Assembly: GCA_013334965.1 (NCBI GenBank)
Contig: JAAXWO010000016.1
Span: 1 to 43,921, forward strand
Length of the DNA stretch: 43,921 bases
Direction of reading: 5' to 3'
DNA from: Chlorobiaceae bacterium
GTDB taxonomy: Bacteria > Bacteroidota > Chlorobiia > Chlorobiales > Chlorobiaceae
This document shows positions 26,303 to 34,755 of this stretch, one piece after another; position 1 is the first letter of the stretch; each line of letters opens with the position of its first letter. The notes beneath the pieces were generated by a model, which searched no databases, was not told where the DNA came from, and saw only the letters and a list, made by a program, of their open reading frames with translations. The position numbers and the translations under genes were made by a program.

Positions 26303-27982
26303 TCATCTCTTTTTTTGCCCGTCGACCCAGTGCCTCAGGCTCTGCATGACTTCGATTTCCGACCCGGCCTTACGCATTTCGCCGCGCCACTGGCTGTCAC
26401 GGGCCATTTTGCTGAGCGTTCCGAGCAGCTTGACGTGGCTGTCCGGACGGTTGACCGGGGAAAGCATGAGAAACATGATCGTTGCCGTGTCGTTTGAACC
26501 AGGATCATAAATCCCGAGTTTGTTGACACCTATGGCAAGCACTGTCGATTCGATTCCTTCGAGCCGGGCATGGGGAATGGCGATCTCTTCGCCGATAAAG
26601 GTCGCGCCCTGTTTTTCACGCTCCATTATAGCTCTCCAGGCATAATCGAAAGGTATGTCGGAGTGTGTTCGGCAAATGGTATCGAGCAGTTGACGAATGG
26701 CAACATCTTTTTCGAGCACCTCGTTCCAGATCATGACATTGGCATGAAAAATCGAAGCCTCACGGTCATCAGGGGGTTGTTGCCGGCCCATCAGGGTTTC
26801 CCGAATACCAGAGAGATAATTCGCGGCAAGCGGCTTCTTCCCGTTTTCGCCCGGTTGGCGAATGTCGGGGACAACGATCGTAATCCCCTGGCTCTCCTGC
26901 ATAAGCCGTTCGACCATCGTGCGTTTCCCGGTAAGACGGTGCAACAGGGAGAGCCGTTCCCCTGAATTGCCGACCACGATATGGCCGACCCGGTACTCCC
27001 TCGCAAATTGAAGGACGGTCGAAACAATATCGTCTCCCTTGTAGATGAAAACGGTCGCACCAAGCTGCTGGGCGAGGGCAAGCGAATTGGACAACCTGCG
27101 CTGGATGCCCGCATCGATCACCTCGGGGCGTTCCGAAAGACTCTGGACATAGACGGCATACCAGTTGCGATTCAGCCTTCCTGCGATTCGGGATGCGTAC
27201 CGAAGCAACGCCTCGCTGTTTTCGGACCTTGAACTCAGGCAGACCATAACCTGGTCCGGACTGGAAGCCTGCTCCTCCTGCAGGGGACTTCTTCTGTTGG
27301 AATCGATCTGGGCAGCAACTTCGCGAAGAGTCAGCTCCCTGAGCTGTTCAAGGTTTTCCTGCCTGAAAAAATTGATGAGCGCAGATTCCGCCTTGCCGAC
27401 CACATAGACTTTTCCCTCTTTCAGGCGCTGCAGCAGGTCATCGGTGGCGATATCGACATTGACCAGTTGATCTGCCTGCAGGACAACCCGGTCGGGCAGG
27501 CGCTCCTTGACCTTGACTCCGGTTGCCTGCTCGACGGTTTCATAAAGACTTTCAAGATGCTGGACGTTAAGCGTCGAAACCACGTGGATACCTGAAGCCA
27601 GGATCTCCTCGACATCCTGGAAACGCTTCGCATTCCTGGACCCCGGAACATTGGTATGGGCAAGCTCATCGACCATGACCACTGACGGACGACGCCTGAG
27701 AATGGCATCGATATCCATTTCCGTGATTTCGATGCCGCGGTAGGTCAGGGTTTTGCGTGGAATGATGTCAAGGCTTTCGAGCAAGGCTTCGGTCTCTTTC
27801 CTGCCATGCGTTTCGACAATGCCGACGACGACATCGATTCCAGTTTCCCGAAGCCGTTTCGCTTCGAGCAGCATCTGGTAGGTTTTTCCCACACCTGCGC
27901 AGTAGCCGAGGTAGATCCTCAGGCGACCGCGCTGCGAACGTTGGATCAGGCGGAGAAAACTGTCTGCCCTGTTTTCTTCCAT
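26303..27982 (-). CDS. KdpD sensor domain-Usp-EIIA(Ntr) fusion without kinase
   Basis: 559 residues. The N-terminal KdpD domain (about 15-225) has Walker A GYCAGVGKT, THGRKETE and VDELAHTN. A universal-stress-like domain follows (about 235-365, ending HIVVGNSGERL and TIVVPD). The C-terminal ~150 residues are a PTS EIIA type-2/Ntr domain with the phosphorylatable histidine in GEEIAIPHARLEG (about His471). The usual KdpD membrane segments, GAF and histidine kinase are absent. In E. coli dephosphorylated EIIA(Ntr) binds and stimulates KdpD, so the fusion joins known partners. The start at 27982 was chosen for GGAGG eight bases before it; it follows kdpC by 19 bases. Confidence 0.92.
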   Translation of the reverse strand: MEENRADSFLRLIQRSQRGRLRIYLGYCAGVGKTYQMLLEAKRLRETGIDVVVGIVETHGRKETEALLESLDIIPRKTLTYRGIEITEMDIDAILRRRPSVVMVDELAHTNVPGSRNAKRFQDVEEILASGIHVVSTLNVQHLESLYETVEQATGVKVKERLPDRVVLQADQLVNVDIATDDLLQRLKEGKVYVVGKAESALINFFRQENLEQLRELTLREVAAQIDSNRRSPLQEEQASSPDQVMVCLSSRSENSEALLRYASRIAGRLNRNWYAVYVQSLSERPEVIDAGIQRRLSNSLALAQQLGATVFIYKGDDIVSTVLQFAREYRVGHIVVGNSGERLSLLHRLTGKRTMVERLMQESQGITIVVPDIRQPGENGKKPLAANYLSGIRETLMGRQQPPDDREASIFHANVMIWNEVLEKDVAIRQLLDTICRTHSDIPFDYAWRAIMEREKQGATFIGEEIAIPHARLEGIESTVLAIGVNKLGIYDPGSNDTATIMFLMLSPVNRPDSHVKLLGTLSKMARDSQWRGEMRKAGSEIEVMQSLRHWVDGQKKR

Positions 27983-28001
27983 CGGAGATGCCTCCATGTG
28001 T

Positions 28002-28607
28002 TTACTGGCGGGAATGGATTGGTTTTTTCTGCATATCATCAAGCGCCATATTCAGGGCCAGCACATTGACCAGACCCTCGCCGGACAGGAATATCCGCTG
28101 TCCGGCGGCCTGGCGATGTATCGCCGCCTCCACATCATCAAGAGATATCCCCCGTGCAAGGGCTACATTCGGAGCCTGGTAAAGCGCAGCCTGAAGCGTA
28201 ATGAAGGGATCCAGTCCGCTTCCGGACGTTGACGCCAGATCCGCAGGCAGCGGCCTTGCAGAATCTGCACCGAACTCCTTGACGGTCTGCAGGGCACGTT
28301 GCCTCACTTCAGGGCCCGCCGGCGAAAGATTGCTTCCCCCGGCTGCTGATGCGTCGTACTTGATCGCCGATGGCCTGGGGCGAAAATAAACCGGTTTGCT
28401 GAATGCCTGGCTGATCAGGCGGCTGCCCACAACCTTTCCTTCATGATCCCGAACCAACGATCCGGAGGCGCTCTCCGGAACGACAAGCCGGGCAAAGACG
28501 AAAATAACCAGCGGATAGATGCCGCCGCACAACAATACGCTCACCAGTGCGATTCTGAGTGATGTCGCCAGATCGGCTCCCGCATTCTCCAAAGTATTGG
28601 TTTTCAT
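28002..28607 (-). CDS. kdpC: Potassium-transporting ATPase subunit C
   Basis: 201 residues. KdpC has one N-terminal membrane helix (LRIALVSVLLCGGIYPLVIFVFARLV begins about residue 17) and a soluble periplasmic body, and stabilises the KdpFABC pump. Family features are the YFRPRPSAIKYDASAAGGSNL block and DPFITLQAALYQAPNVALARG near the end. AAGGAGGACAATCAT gives a strong ribosome site. It lies between kdpB (14-base gap) and the KdpD-EIIA gene. Confidence 0.97.
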   Translation of the reverse strand: MKTNTLENAGADLATSLRIALVSVLLCGGIYPLVIFVFARLVVPESASGSLVRDHEGKVVGSRLISQAFSKPVYFRPRPSAIKYDASAAGGSNLSPAGPEVRQRALQTVKEFGADSARPLPADLASTSGSGLDPFITLQAALYQAPNVALARGISLDDVEAAIHRQAAGQRIFLSGEGLVNVLALNMALDDMQKKPIHSRQ

Positions 28608-28621
28608 ATGATTGTCCTCCT

Positions 28622-30727
28622 TCAGAACAAACCGGTGATTGATAACAGCATGTCGATCAGCTTGATGCCAACAAAAGGCACCAGGACTCCGCCGACCCCA
28701 TAAACGAGAAGATTGTTGCGCAGCAGCGCCTCGGCCCCGAGGGGACGGTATTTGACTCCCCTGATGGCGATCGGGATCAGCATCGGGATGATGATCGCGT
28801 TGAAGATCAGGGCGGAAAGAATGGCGCTTTCCGGCGTAGCGAGCCCCATGATGTTCAGCACGCGAAGCCCCGGAATGGCCAGCAGGAACATGGCAGGAAT
28901 GATGGCGAAATATTTCGCGACGTCGTTGGCGATGGAAAAGGTGGTCAAGGCTCCACGTGTCATCAGGAGCTGCTTGCCGATCTCGATGATCTCGATGAGC
29001 TTGGTCGGGTCGCTGTCCAGATCGACCATGTTGCCTGCCTCCTTGGCCGCCTGCGTGCCGGAGTTCATGGCCACCCCGATATCCGCCTGGGCAAGGGCCG
29101 GAGCGTCGTTGGTACCGTCACCCATCATGGCCACAAGCCGTCCCTTCTGCTGCTCTTTTCTGATATACTGCAGCTTGTCCTCGGGTTTGGCTTCGGCGAT
29201 ATAGTCGTCAACACCTGACTGCCTCGCGATTTCAGCCGCCGTCAGCGGGTTGTCGCCGGTCACCATCACGACCCGAAGTCCCATGGAGCGCAAACGCCTG
29301 AACCGGTCGGTGATCCCCGGCTTGAGCACATCGGACAACTCGACGACCCCAAGCGCCCGGTTATTCTCGGCCACAACGAGCGGAGTCATCCCTTTGCGGG
29401 CAACCGCATCGACGACCGCCTGCAGTTCTGCGGGAATGGCGCCGCCCTGTTCCGCGACGTATTTGCGAACCGCATCGCCGGCCCCCTTGCGCAACTGCCT
29501 ACCGTCGGGCATATCCAGCCCGCTGAGCCTTGTCTGGGCTGAAAAGGCGATGACCTCCGCCTCCGCCGTTTCAGAAGGGGCCTCCCCTCCGAGAATGCTT
29601 TCCCCGAGTATAACAATCGAGCGTCCTTCAGGAGTCTGGTCACCGAACGAAGCCTCCATGGCGACCCTGGCAAGATGCCGGGAGTCCACTCCGTTCACGG
29701 CGGTGAAACTGGTAGCCTGGCGGTTGCCCATCGTGATGGTGCCGGTCTTGTCGAGAAGCAGGGTGTCGATGTCCCCCGCAAGCTCGACGGCTTTGCCGCT
29801 TTTTGCAAGCACGTTGGCCGAAAGCGCCCGGTCCATGCCGGCAAGGCCTATGGCGGATAGCAACGCACCGATGGTGGTCGGTATGAGGCACACCAGCAGG
29901 GCAACCAGGGTGGGAACCGGAATGGCGATACCGAAATACCGGCCGATCGGCCAGAGTGTACCGGTCACCATCAGGAAGGCCAGGGTCAACCCGGCAAGTG
30001 TAACCGTCAGGGCCAGTTCATTCGGGGTTTTCTGACGGACGGCACCTTCGACCAGGGCGATCATCCTGTCGAGGAACGAGTTGCCGGCAGAAACAGTGAT
30101 TTTCACCACGATCCGGTCCGATATGACCCTGGTTCCACCGACGACCCCGGAGCGGTCCCCGCCGGCCTCCCTCACCACCGGCGCCGATTCGCCGGTGATG
30201 GCCGACTCGTCGACCATCGCGACACCTTCGAAAACCTCTCCGTCACCGGGAATGAGTTCGCCGACGGAAACCACGACCAGGTCGCCCTCCTGAAGCTCAT
30301 CCGAATTCACCTGCGTCACTTTGCCGTCACGAAGCCTGTTGGCAACCGTGTTCTGCCGTGTCCGTTTGAGCGTGTCGGCCTGCGCCTTTCCGCGGGCCTC
30401 GGCAAGCGATTCGGCAAAGTTCGAAAACAGCACGGTCAGCCAGAGAACCAGCAGCACGGCAAGATTGTAGACCAGCCCCGGCCTGCCGGTCGAGGCGTCG
30501 TAAACCGTGATTATCGTCGTCAGCACCGCACCGATTTCGGTAATGAACATGACTGGATTTTTTGCCATGACCACAGGATTGAGCATCCTGAACGACTGCC
30601 CGATCGCAGACTGGACCAGCGAAGCTTCGAAGATCGAGGCATTTCGCGATTTCCGCCGCTCTATCTTCCCGGGCAAAGCTTCTGCTGGCATGCTGCCCGG
30701 GTTACCTGAATTAGGGATATTCATCAT
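28622..30727 (-). CDS. kdpB: Potassium-transporting P-type ATPase subunit B
   Basis: 701 residues, full length. This is the catalytic P-type ATPase subunit of the Kdp pump. The phosphorylated aspartate is in LLLDKTGTITMGN. Also present are the TGES actuator loop (AITGESAPVV), the MVTGDNPLTA and MMGDGTNDAPALAQAD hinge motifs, and the membrane segments expected. It is 15 bases downstream of kdpA. Confidence 0.98.
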   Translation of the reverse strand: MMNIPNSGNPGSMPAEALPGKIERRKSRNASIFEASLVQSAIGQSFRMLNPVVMAKNPVMFITEIGAVLTTIITVYDASTGRPGLVYNLAVLLVLWLTVLFSNFAESLAEARGKAQADTLKRTRQNTVANRLRDGKVTQVNSDELQEGDLVVVSVGELIPGDGEVFEGVAMVDESAITGESAPVVREAGGDRSGVVGGTRVISDRIVVKITVSAGNSFLDRMIALVEGAVRQKTPNELALTVTLAGLTLAFLMVTGTLWPIGRYFGIAIPVPTLVALLVCLIPTTIGALLSAIGLAGMDRALSANVLAKSGKAVELAGDIDTLLLDKTGTITMGNRQATSFTAVNGVDSRHLARVAMEASFGDQTPEGRSIVILGESILGGEAPSETAEAEVIAFSAQTRLSGLDMPDGRQLRKGAGDAVRKYVAEQGGAIPAELQAVVDAVARKGMTPLVVAENNRALGVVELSDVLKPGITDRFRRLRSMGLRVVMVTGDNPLTAAEIARQSGVDDYIAEAKPEDKLQYIRKEQQKGRLVAMMGDGTNDAPALAQADIGVAMNSGTQAAKEAGNMVDLDSDPTKLIEIIEIGKQLLMTRGALTTFSIANDVAKYFAIIPAMFLLAIPGLRVLNIMGLATPESAILSALIFNAIIIPMLIPIAIRGVKYRPLGAEALLRNNLLVYGVGGVLVPFVGIKLIDMLLSITGLF

Positions 30728-30742
30728 TGTTGCAGAATTCTT

Positions 30743-32413
30743 TTATTGGATTGATGTCGAAAGGTAGTCGGCTACCGGCCCAAGCACGGCGACAGGCATG
30801 AAGAGCAGTGCGCCGATCAGCAGCACGCTGCCGAGAATGACGACGGCGAAAAGCGGGGTATCGATTCGCAACGTACCGGTGGTTTCCGGAACCGGTTTCT
30901 TTGCCGCCATGGAACCGGCTATCGCCAGCGGCAGAATGATGGGGATATACCGCCCCAGCAGCATAACCAGGCCGGTCGCCACATTCCACGGCACCGTATT
31001 GTCGCCGAGTCCTTCGAACCCGGAGCCGTTGTTGGCCGCCGCCGAACTGAACTCATAGAGAATTTCAGTGAAGCCGTGAGCACCCTTGTTGAGCACGGTG
31101 CCCGCCCCCCATGGTGTAGAGGCGAAAACGGCAGTCCCGACAAGAATCAGCAGCGGATGGACCAGCAAAGCGAGCAGCGCGAGCTTCATTTCGTGGGTTT
31201 CCACCTTCCGGGCGCAGTATTCGGGTGTCCTGCCGACCATCATTCCGCAGATAAAAACTCCGACGATGATAAAAATGAACATGTTGATGAATCCGACCCC
31301 GACGCCACCGAAGATCACGTTCAGCCACATTCCGGCAAGAGGCACCAGACCGGTCAGCGGGTTGAGGCTGTCATGCATACAGTTGACCGAACCGTTGCTG
31401 GTGGCCGTCGTGACGGCGGCCCATACCGCTGCGGTACCGGGCCCGAAACGCAGTTCCTTTCCTTCGAGGTTCGAGAAAGCCTCGATCGGCAAGCCCTTGA
31501 ATGCCATGGCAGGAGTGCTCTCCAGATAAATCGCGATACCCGATTTCAGGATGAGCAGCAGCAGCATTACGGAAAAAATCACGGCCGCATGACGCATCCG
31601 CCCGGTAATGCGTCCGAACATCCATACCGATGCCATCGCAATCAGGGGAATGCTTATGCATTCGAGATAGTTGGTCAGGAATGAGGGATTCTCAAACGGA
31701 TGCGTCGAGTTGGGGCCGAAAAACCCTCCTCCGTTCGTCCCGAGCTGTTTGATGGCTATCATGGCTGCGACCGGCCCCCTGGCGATGGTCTGCGTCGCTC
31801 CTTCGAGAGTCCGGGCCAGGGCTGCCCCTTCAAACGTCATGGGCACCCCGCCAACGGCCAGCAACAAGGCAACGACAACCGAAAGCGGCATGAGGATGAA
31901 CAGCACGGACCTGAGCAGGTCACGGTAGAAATTGCCGACGAGCGTGTTGCCGGCCAGCGCCCTCGACAAAGCCGCAAGACAGGCGATACCGGTCGCTGCC
32001 GAAACGAATTGCATCCATGTCAACGCAAAGAGCTGGGAGAAATAGCTCATCGAAACTTCACCGGCGTAATGCTGCAGGTTGGTGTTGGTCACGAATGAAA
32101 CCGCCGTATTGAAAATCAGGCTCGCTTCAAGAGGCCCCTTTCCGTCCGGATTGAGCGGAAGCAACTGCTGAAGCGAAAGCATGAGAACGACGGCACCGAA
32201 CATGACAGCATTGAAGATCAGCATGGAGACCAGATACCCTTTCCACTCCTGTTCCCGGTCGAGCATCCGTCCACCGGTTTTTTTAAGAAGGTTTTCAATC
32301 CTGCCATCACCGGATCCGGATGAGGGATTCATGATTTCCGTCATGTACCGGCCCAGCGGCCATGAGAGCAATACCGGCATGGCAAGCAAGAGCAACAGCA
32401 TGAGTATCGACAT
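30743..32413 (-). CDS. kdpA: Potassium-transporting ATPase subunit A
   Basis: 556 residues, polytopic. This is the K+-selective channel-like subunit related to Trk/Ktr. Four selectivity loops are visible: TNTNLQHYAGE, GTNGGGFFGPNSTHPFENP, ATSNGSVN and AANNGSGFEGLG. AAAGGAG lies six bases before the ATG. It directly follows kdpF. Confidence 0.98.
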   Translation of the reverse strand: MSILMLLLLLAMPVLLSWPLGRYMTEIMNPSSGSGDGRIENLLKKTGGRMLDREQEWKGYLVSMLIFNAVMFGAVVLMLSLQQLLPLNPDGKGPLEASLIFNTAVSFVTNTNLQHYAGEVSMSYFSQLFALTWMQFVSAATGIACLAALSRALAGNTLVGNFYRDLLRSVLFILMPLSVVVALLLAVGGVPMTFEGAALARTLEGATQTIARGPVAAMIAIKQLGTNGGGFFGPNSTHPFENPSFLTNYLECISIPLIAMASVWMFGRITGRMRHAAVIFSVMLLLLILKSGIAIYLESTPAMAFKGLPIEAFSNLEGKELRFGPGTAAVWAAVTTATSNGSVNCMHDSLNPLTGLVPLAGMWLNVIFGGVGVGFINMFIFIIVGVFICGMMVGRTPEYCARKVETHEMKLALLALLVHPLLILVGTAVFASTPWGAGTVLNKGAHGFTEILYEFSSAAANNGSGFEGLGDNTVPWNVATGLVMLLGRYIPIILPLAIAGSMAAKKPVPETTGTLRIDTPLFAVVILGSVLLIGALLFMPVAVLGPVADYLSTSIQ

Positions 32414-32424
32414 AAAAGACTCCT

Positions 32425-32505
32425 TTAGAATTTTTCGGGAGAAACAACAGCGATCATGAGATAGATCGCACAGGCGACCAGGACAGGTAAAACGAAATAT
32501 TCCAT
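32425..32505 (-). CDS. kdpF: KdpF small membrane subunit
   Basis: 26 residues: MEYFVLPVLVACAIYLMIAV and a tail ending SPEKF. Length, a single hydrophobic helix, the tyrosine-leucine pattern and the acidic-aromatic end fit KdpF, which stabilises the pump complex. GGAGGTTATTGAA precedes the ATG, and the gene ends 11 bases before kdpA. Confidence 0.9.
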   Translation of the reverse strand: MEYFVLPVLVACAIYLMIAVVSPEKF

Positions 32506-32506
32506 T

Positions 32507-32608
32507 TCAATAACCTCCGAGTAAAGGATGAATACAGGCCGCAAGGCCCATTAACAGCAGAAATATCAATAGCCCCAGATACATCGCTTGATAGACGTTT
32601 AACTTCAT
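32507..32608 (-). CDS. Unannotated 33-residue membrane peptide in the kdp operon
   Basis: 33 residues starting MKLNVYQAMYLG, with one hydrophobic stretch (LLIFLLLMGLAACIHPLL) and ending GGY. Its ATG overlaps the kinase stop (ATGA), GGAG lies just upstream inside the kinase gene, and its stop is one base before kdpF. Such tight coupling on both sides argues that it is translated. It resembles KdpF in size but not in sequence. It could be a second small pump subunit or a link between kinase and pump. Too short for most annotation pipelines. Confidence 0.75.
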   Translation of the reverse strand: MKLNVYQAMYLGLLIFLLLMGLAACIHPLLGGY

Positions 32609-34476
32609 GTCACATCTCCTTCTTTGATGAGAATTTTTTCTATAGAACCCCCTTGGATATAAACTGGTATCGTGAAGCTGAAGCAAGAGCCTTTGCCCGG
32701 CTGGCTTATTGAAGAAACCTGTCCTCCCTGGGCTTCTACAAGCTCCTTCACGATGGAAAGCCCCAGACCGACTCCGGAACGCACATCCTGACCGGGAGCC
32801 CTGAAAAACTGCTCAAACAGATGAGCCATGTGTTCAGAAGCGATCCCTGATCCGGTGTCCTCGACGAAAAACCTGACAAACTCACCCTCTTTTCCGGCTC
32901 CGACCTTCACGGTACCGCCGGGCATGGTAAATCGCAGTGCATTTGAAAGGAGATTTGCGAAAACATGCCGGACACCTCCGGGATCGGCAAACACCTCCGG
33001 CAGATCATCGGCAATGGCATCCGAAAGGGTTACGTTCCTGTCTTTCGCTTCATTCAGGAAAGGCTCCATACCTTGACGAACAAGTACCGATGCATGCACG
33101 GGGCGAGGCTCAAGGTATGCCTTGCCCGATTCGATGCGGTTCAGGTCGAGCAGGTCATCGAGCATTTCGACAAGGCGCTCGCAATCTTCCCTCGCACCGA
33201 CCATCAGTTCAGTCTGCTGCCTGTTCAGGGCGCCAACATCTTCATCGAGCAGCAGGTGAATCGACATGCGCAGCGAAGTCAGCGGCGTTTTGAGTTGATG
33301 AGAAACAGTGGACACAAGCCCCTGCTTCATCTCCTGCTGATCGTGAAGTTGCGTCACATCGGTCAGAACCAGAATCGAACCTCCGATATCGTCCGATTCC
33401 GGTCCCGATACGATCGGCACGGCTTCCGGCCTGAAGAAATATTCCTTGTTGCCTACGAACTGCTGCACAAACCCTTTGGCCTCAAGTGACGCCGGTCGCT
33501 GGGATACAAAAGACTTTTCAAGCAGAACGGACATCCAGGAATAGGGAAGATCCCTGACCGAAACTCCAGGTTTCAGCCCGAAAAGCCGGACTGCCGTTTC
33601 GGTCGAAACCCCGACCTGCCCCTGGGAGTCAAGGACAGCCACCGGCACCGGCAATGCCCTGAACACATCCTCCGTCAACTTGCGGCTCCTGATAAGGTTT
33701 GCCATGTCACTGTTCCTGTTCTGACGTAGCACCGTCAACATCGCATTGTAAGACCGGGACAACTGGCCAACCTCGTCATGCGAACCAGTCTGGATAACAA
33801 CTTCAAGATTACCCCGACGGATCTCTTCGGTCGTTTCAATCAGGCTTCGCAATGGATGGAGCACCCAGCGCTGGATCTGGTATCCCAGTAGCATGGCGAG
33901 CAAAACACTGACCATACCGATGGACAGCACCCGCCAACGGGCTGAAATGGAGAGGTTTCGTGCGGCATTCTTTTCCGATATCATGTTCGCCTGATTCATC
34001 TCGAGTATCTCGTGAGCAACCGTCTTGATTTCGTTGAATACCGGCACCAGCCTTGTGTAGTAAAGCGTCCGGCGAACAGACCCGGGTCTGGAGCTGTCCA
34101 TGATCCCGGAAAGAGTCCCGAAATACTCTTCTGACAGATGACGAACCTTTTCTGCCCGTTCCTGTTCTCCCGGCAAGGTGATATTGTGCAGTTCACGATC
34201 GAGCGCATCGTTGAACTTCGCTTTATGCTCGCTCACCATCCGCATCCCGTCATCATGATTGCCGAGGAAAGAGTCCAGCACCACCCTGTCGATACTCTCC
34301 AAAGCCTCTTTCATATCCTGGCAAGCCACCACGCTCAGGTAATTCTGCTTCAGCACGATGGCCAGGGTCGTTCCGAGTTCGTCGATCTGCCTGATGGTCA
34401 TGAAGCTGATGGCCATAACAATGACCAGCATTCCACTCAGGCCGAGCAACAGTTTCTGTCTGATTCCGATTTTCAT
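32605..34476 (-). CDS. Membrane histidine kinase (4-helix sensor, HAMP, PAS, HisKA, HATPase)
   Basis: 623 residues from the ATG at 34476 (MKIGIRQKLLLGLSG). Two membrane helices (about 8-28 and 165-185) flank a ~135-residue helical periplasmic sensor. Next come HAMP, a PAS-like region (about 285-375), HisKA with the phospho-histidine in STVSHQLKTPLTS (about 393), and HATPase (NLLSNALRF, DTGSGI, GVGLGLSIVKEL). The longer open frame from 34614 is rejected because a sigma-54 promoter lies at 34501-34515. It is first in the operon with kdp, so it probably takes over the kinase role that the short KdpD lacks. The signal is unknown. Confidence 0.93.
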   Translation of the reverse strand: MKIGIRQKLLLGLSGMLVIVMAISFMTIRQIDELGTTLAIVLKQNYLSVVACQDMKEALESIDRVVLDSFLGNHDDGMRMVSEHKAKFNDALDRELHNITLPGEQERAEKVRHLSEEYFGTLSGIMDSSRPGSVRRTLYYTRLVPVFNEIKTVAHEILEMNQANMISEKNAARNLSISARWRVLSIGMVSVLLAMLLGYQIQRWVLHPLRSLIETTEEIRRGNLEVVIQTGSHDEVGQLSRSYNAMLTVLRQNRNSDMANLIRSRKLTEDVFRALPVPVAVLDSQGQVGVSTETAVRLFGLKPGVSVRDLPYSWMSVLLEKSFVSQRPASLEAKGFVQQFVGNKEYFFRPEAVPIVSGPESDDIGGSILVLTDVTQLHDQQEMKQGLVSTVSHQLKTPLTSLRMSIHLLLDEDVGALNRQQTELMVGAREDCERLVEMLDDLLDLNRIESGKAYLEPRPVHASVLVRQGMEPFLNEAKDRNVTLSDAIADDLPEVFADPGGVRHVFANLLSNALRFTMPGGTVKVGAGKEGEFVRFFVEDTGSGIASEHMAHLFEQFFRAPGQDVRSGVGLGLSIVKELVEAQGGQVSSISQPGKGSCFSFTIPVYIQGGSIEKILIKEGDVT

Positions 34477-34500
34477 GATGCACGTTTTATGTACCATAAG

Positions 34501-34515
34501 GCAAATAGCGTGCCA
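34501..34515 (-). promoter_or_regulatory. Sigma-54 (-24/-12) promoter of the kinase-kdp operon
   Basis: The minus strand reads TGGCACGCTATTTGC, an exact match to TGGCAC-N5-TTGC. With -12 at the last base, transcription would begin near 34489, 13 bases before the kinase ATG. The gene just upstream codes an NtrC-type activator. Confidence 0.88.
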
Positions 34516-34609
34516 GACATACGAACAAGGAAAACAAGAAGGAAACGGCTGGTAAAAGGAGGTTTTAGGTTTAAAAAAGCACGCTCTCCGGATGCGGAAG
34601 GGTGCAAAA

Positions 34610-34641
34610 TTCAACGTCGACTTACAGCGGTAAGCGTCGAA
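34610..34641. promoter_or_regulatory. Imperfect palindrome, candidate activator site
   Basis: The minus strand TTCGACGCTTAC-CGCT-GTAAGTCGACGTTGAA is a near-palindrome with a two-base slip, about 135 bases upstream of the predicted start. That is the usual range for an enhancer site bound by an NtrC-type protein. Confidence 0.5.
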
Positions 34642-34755
34642 GGGAAATCAGTTGCTGATGTTTTGGGATCCTGGAGATGAGAAGAATGGGATCGGAAAGG
34701 ACCGAAAGGGAAATAGAGCGGGATATTCAGGGAACAAAAACTGAGAGGAGCACGC

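Noticed and set aside
34477-34614. 46-residue N-terminal extension of the histidine kinase
   Set aside because: The sigma-54 promoter lies inside it, so the extension would not be transcribed from that promoter; the extension is not kinase-like.
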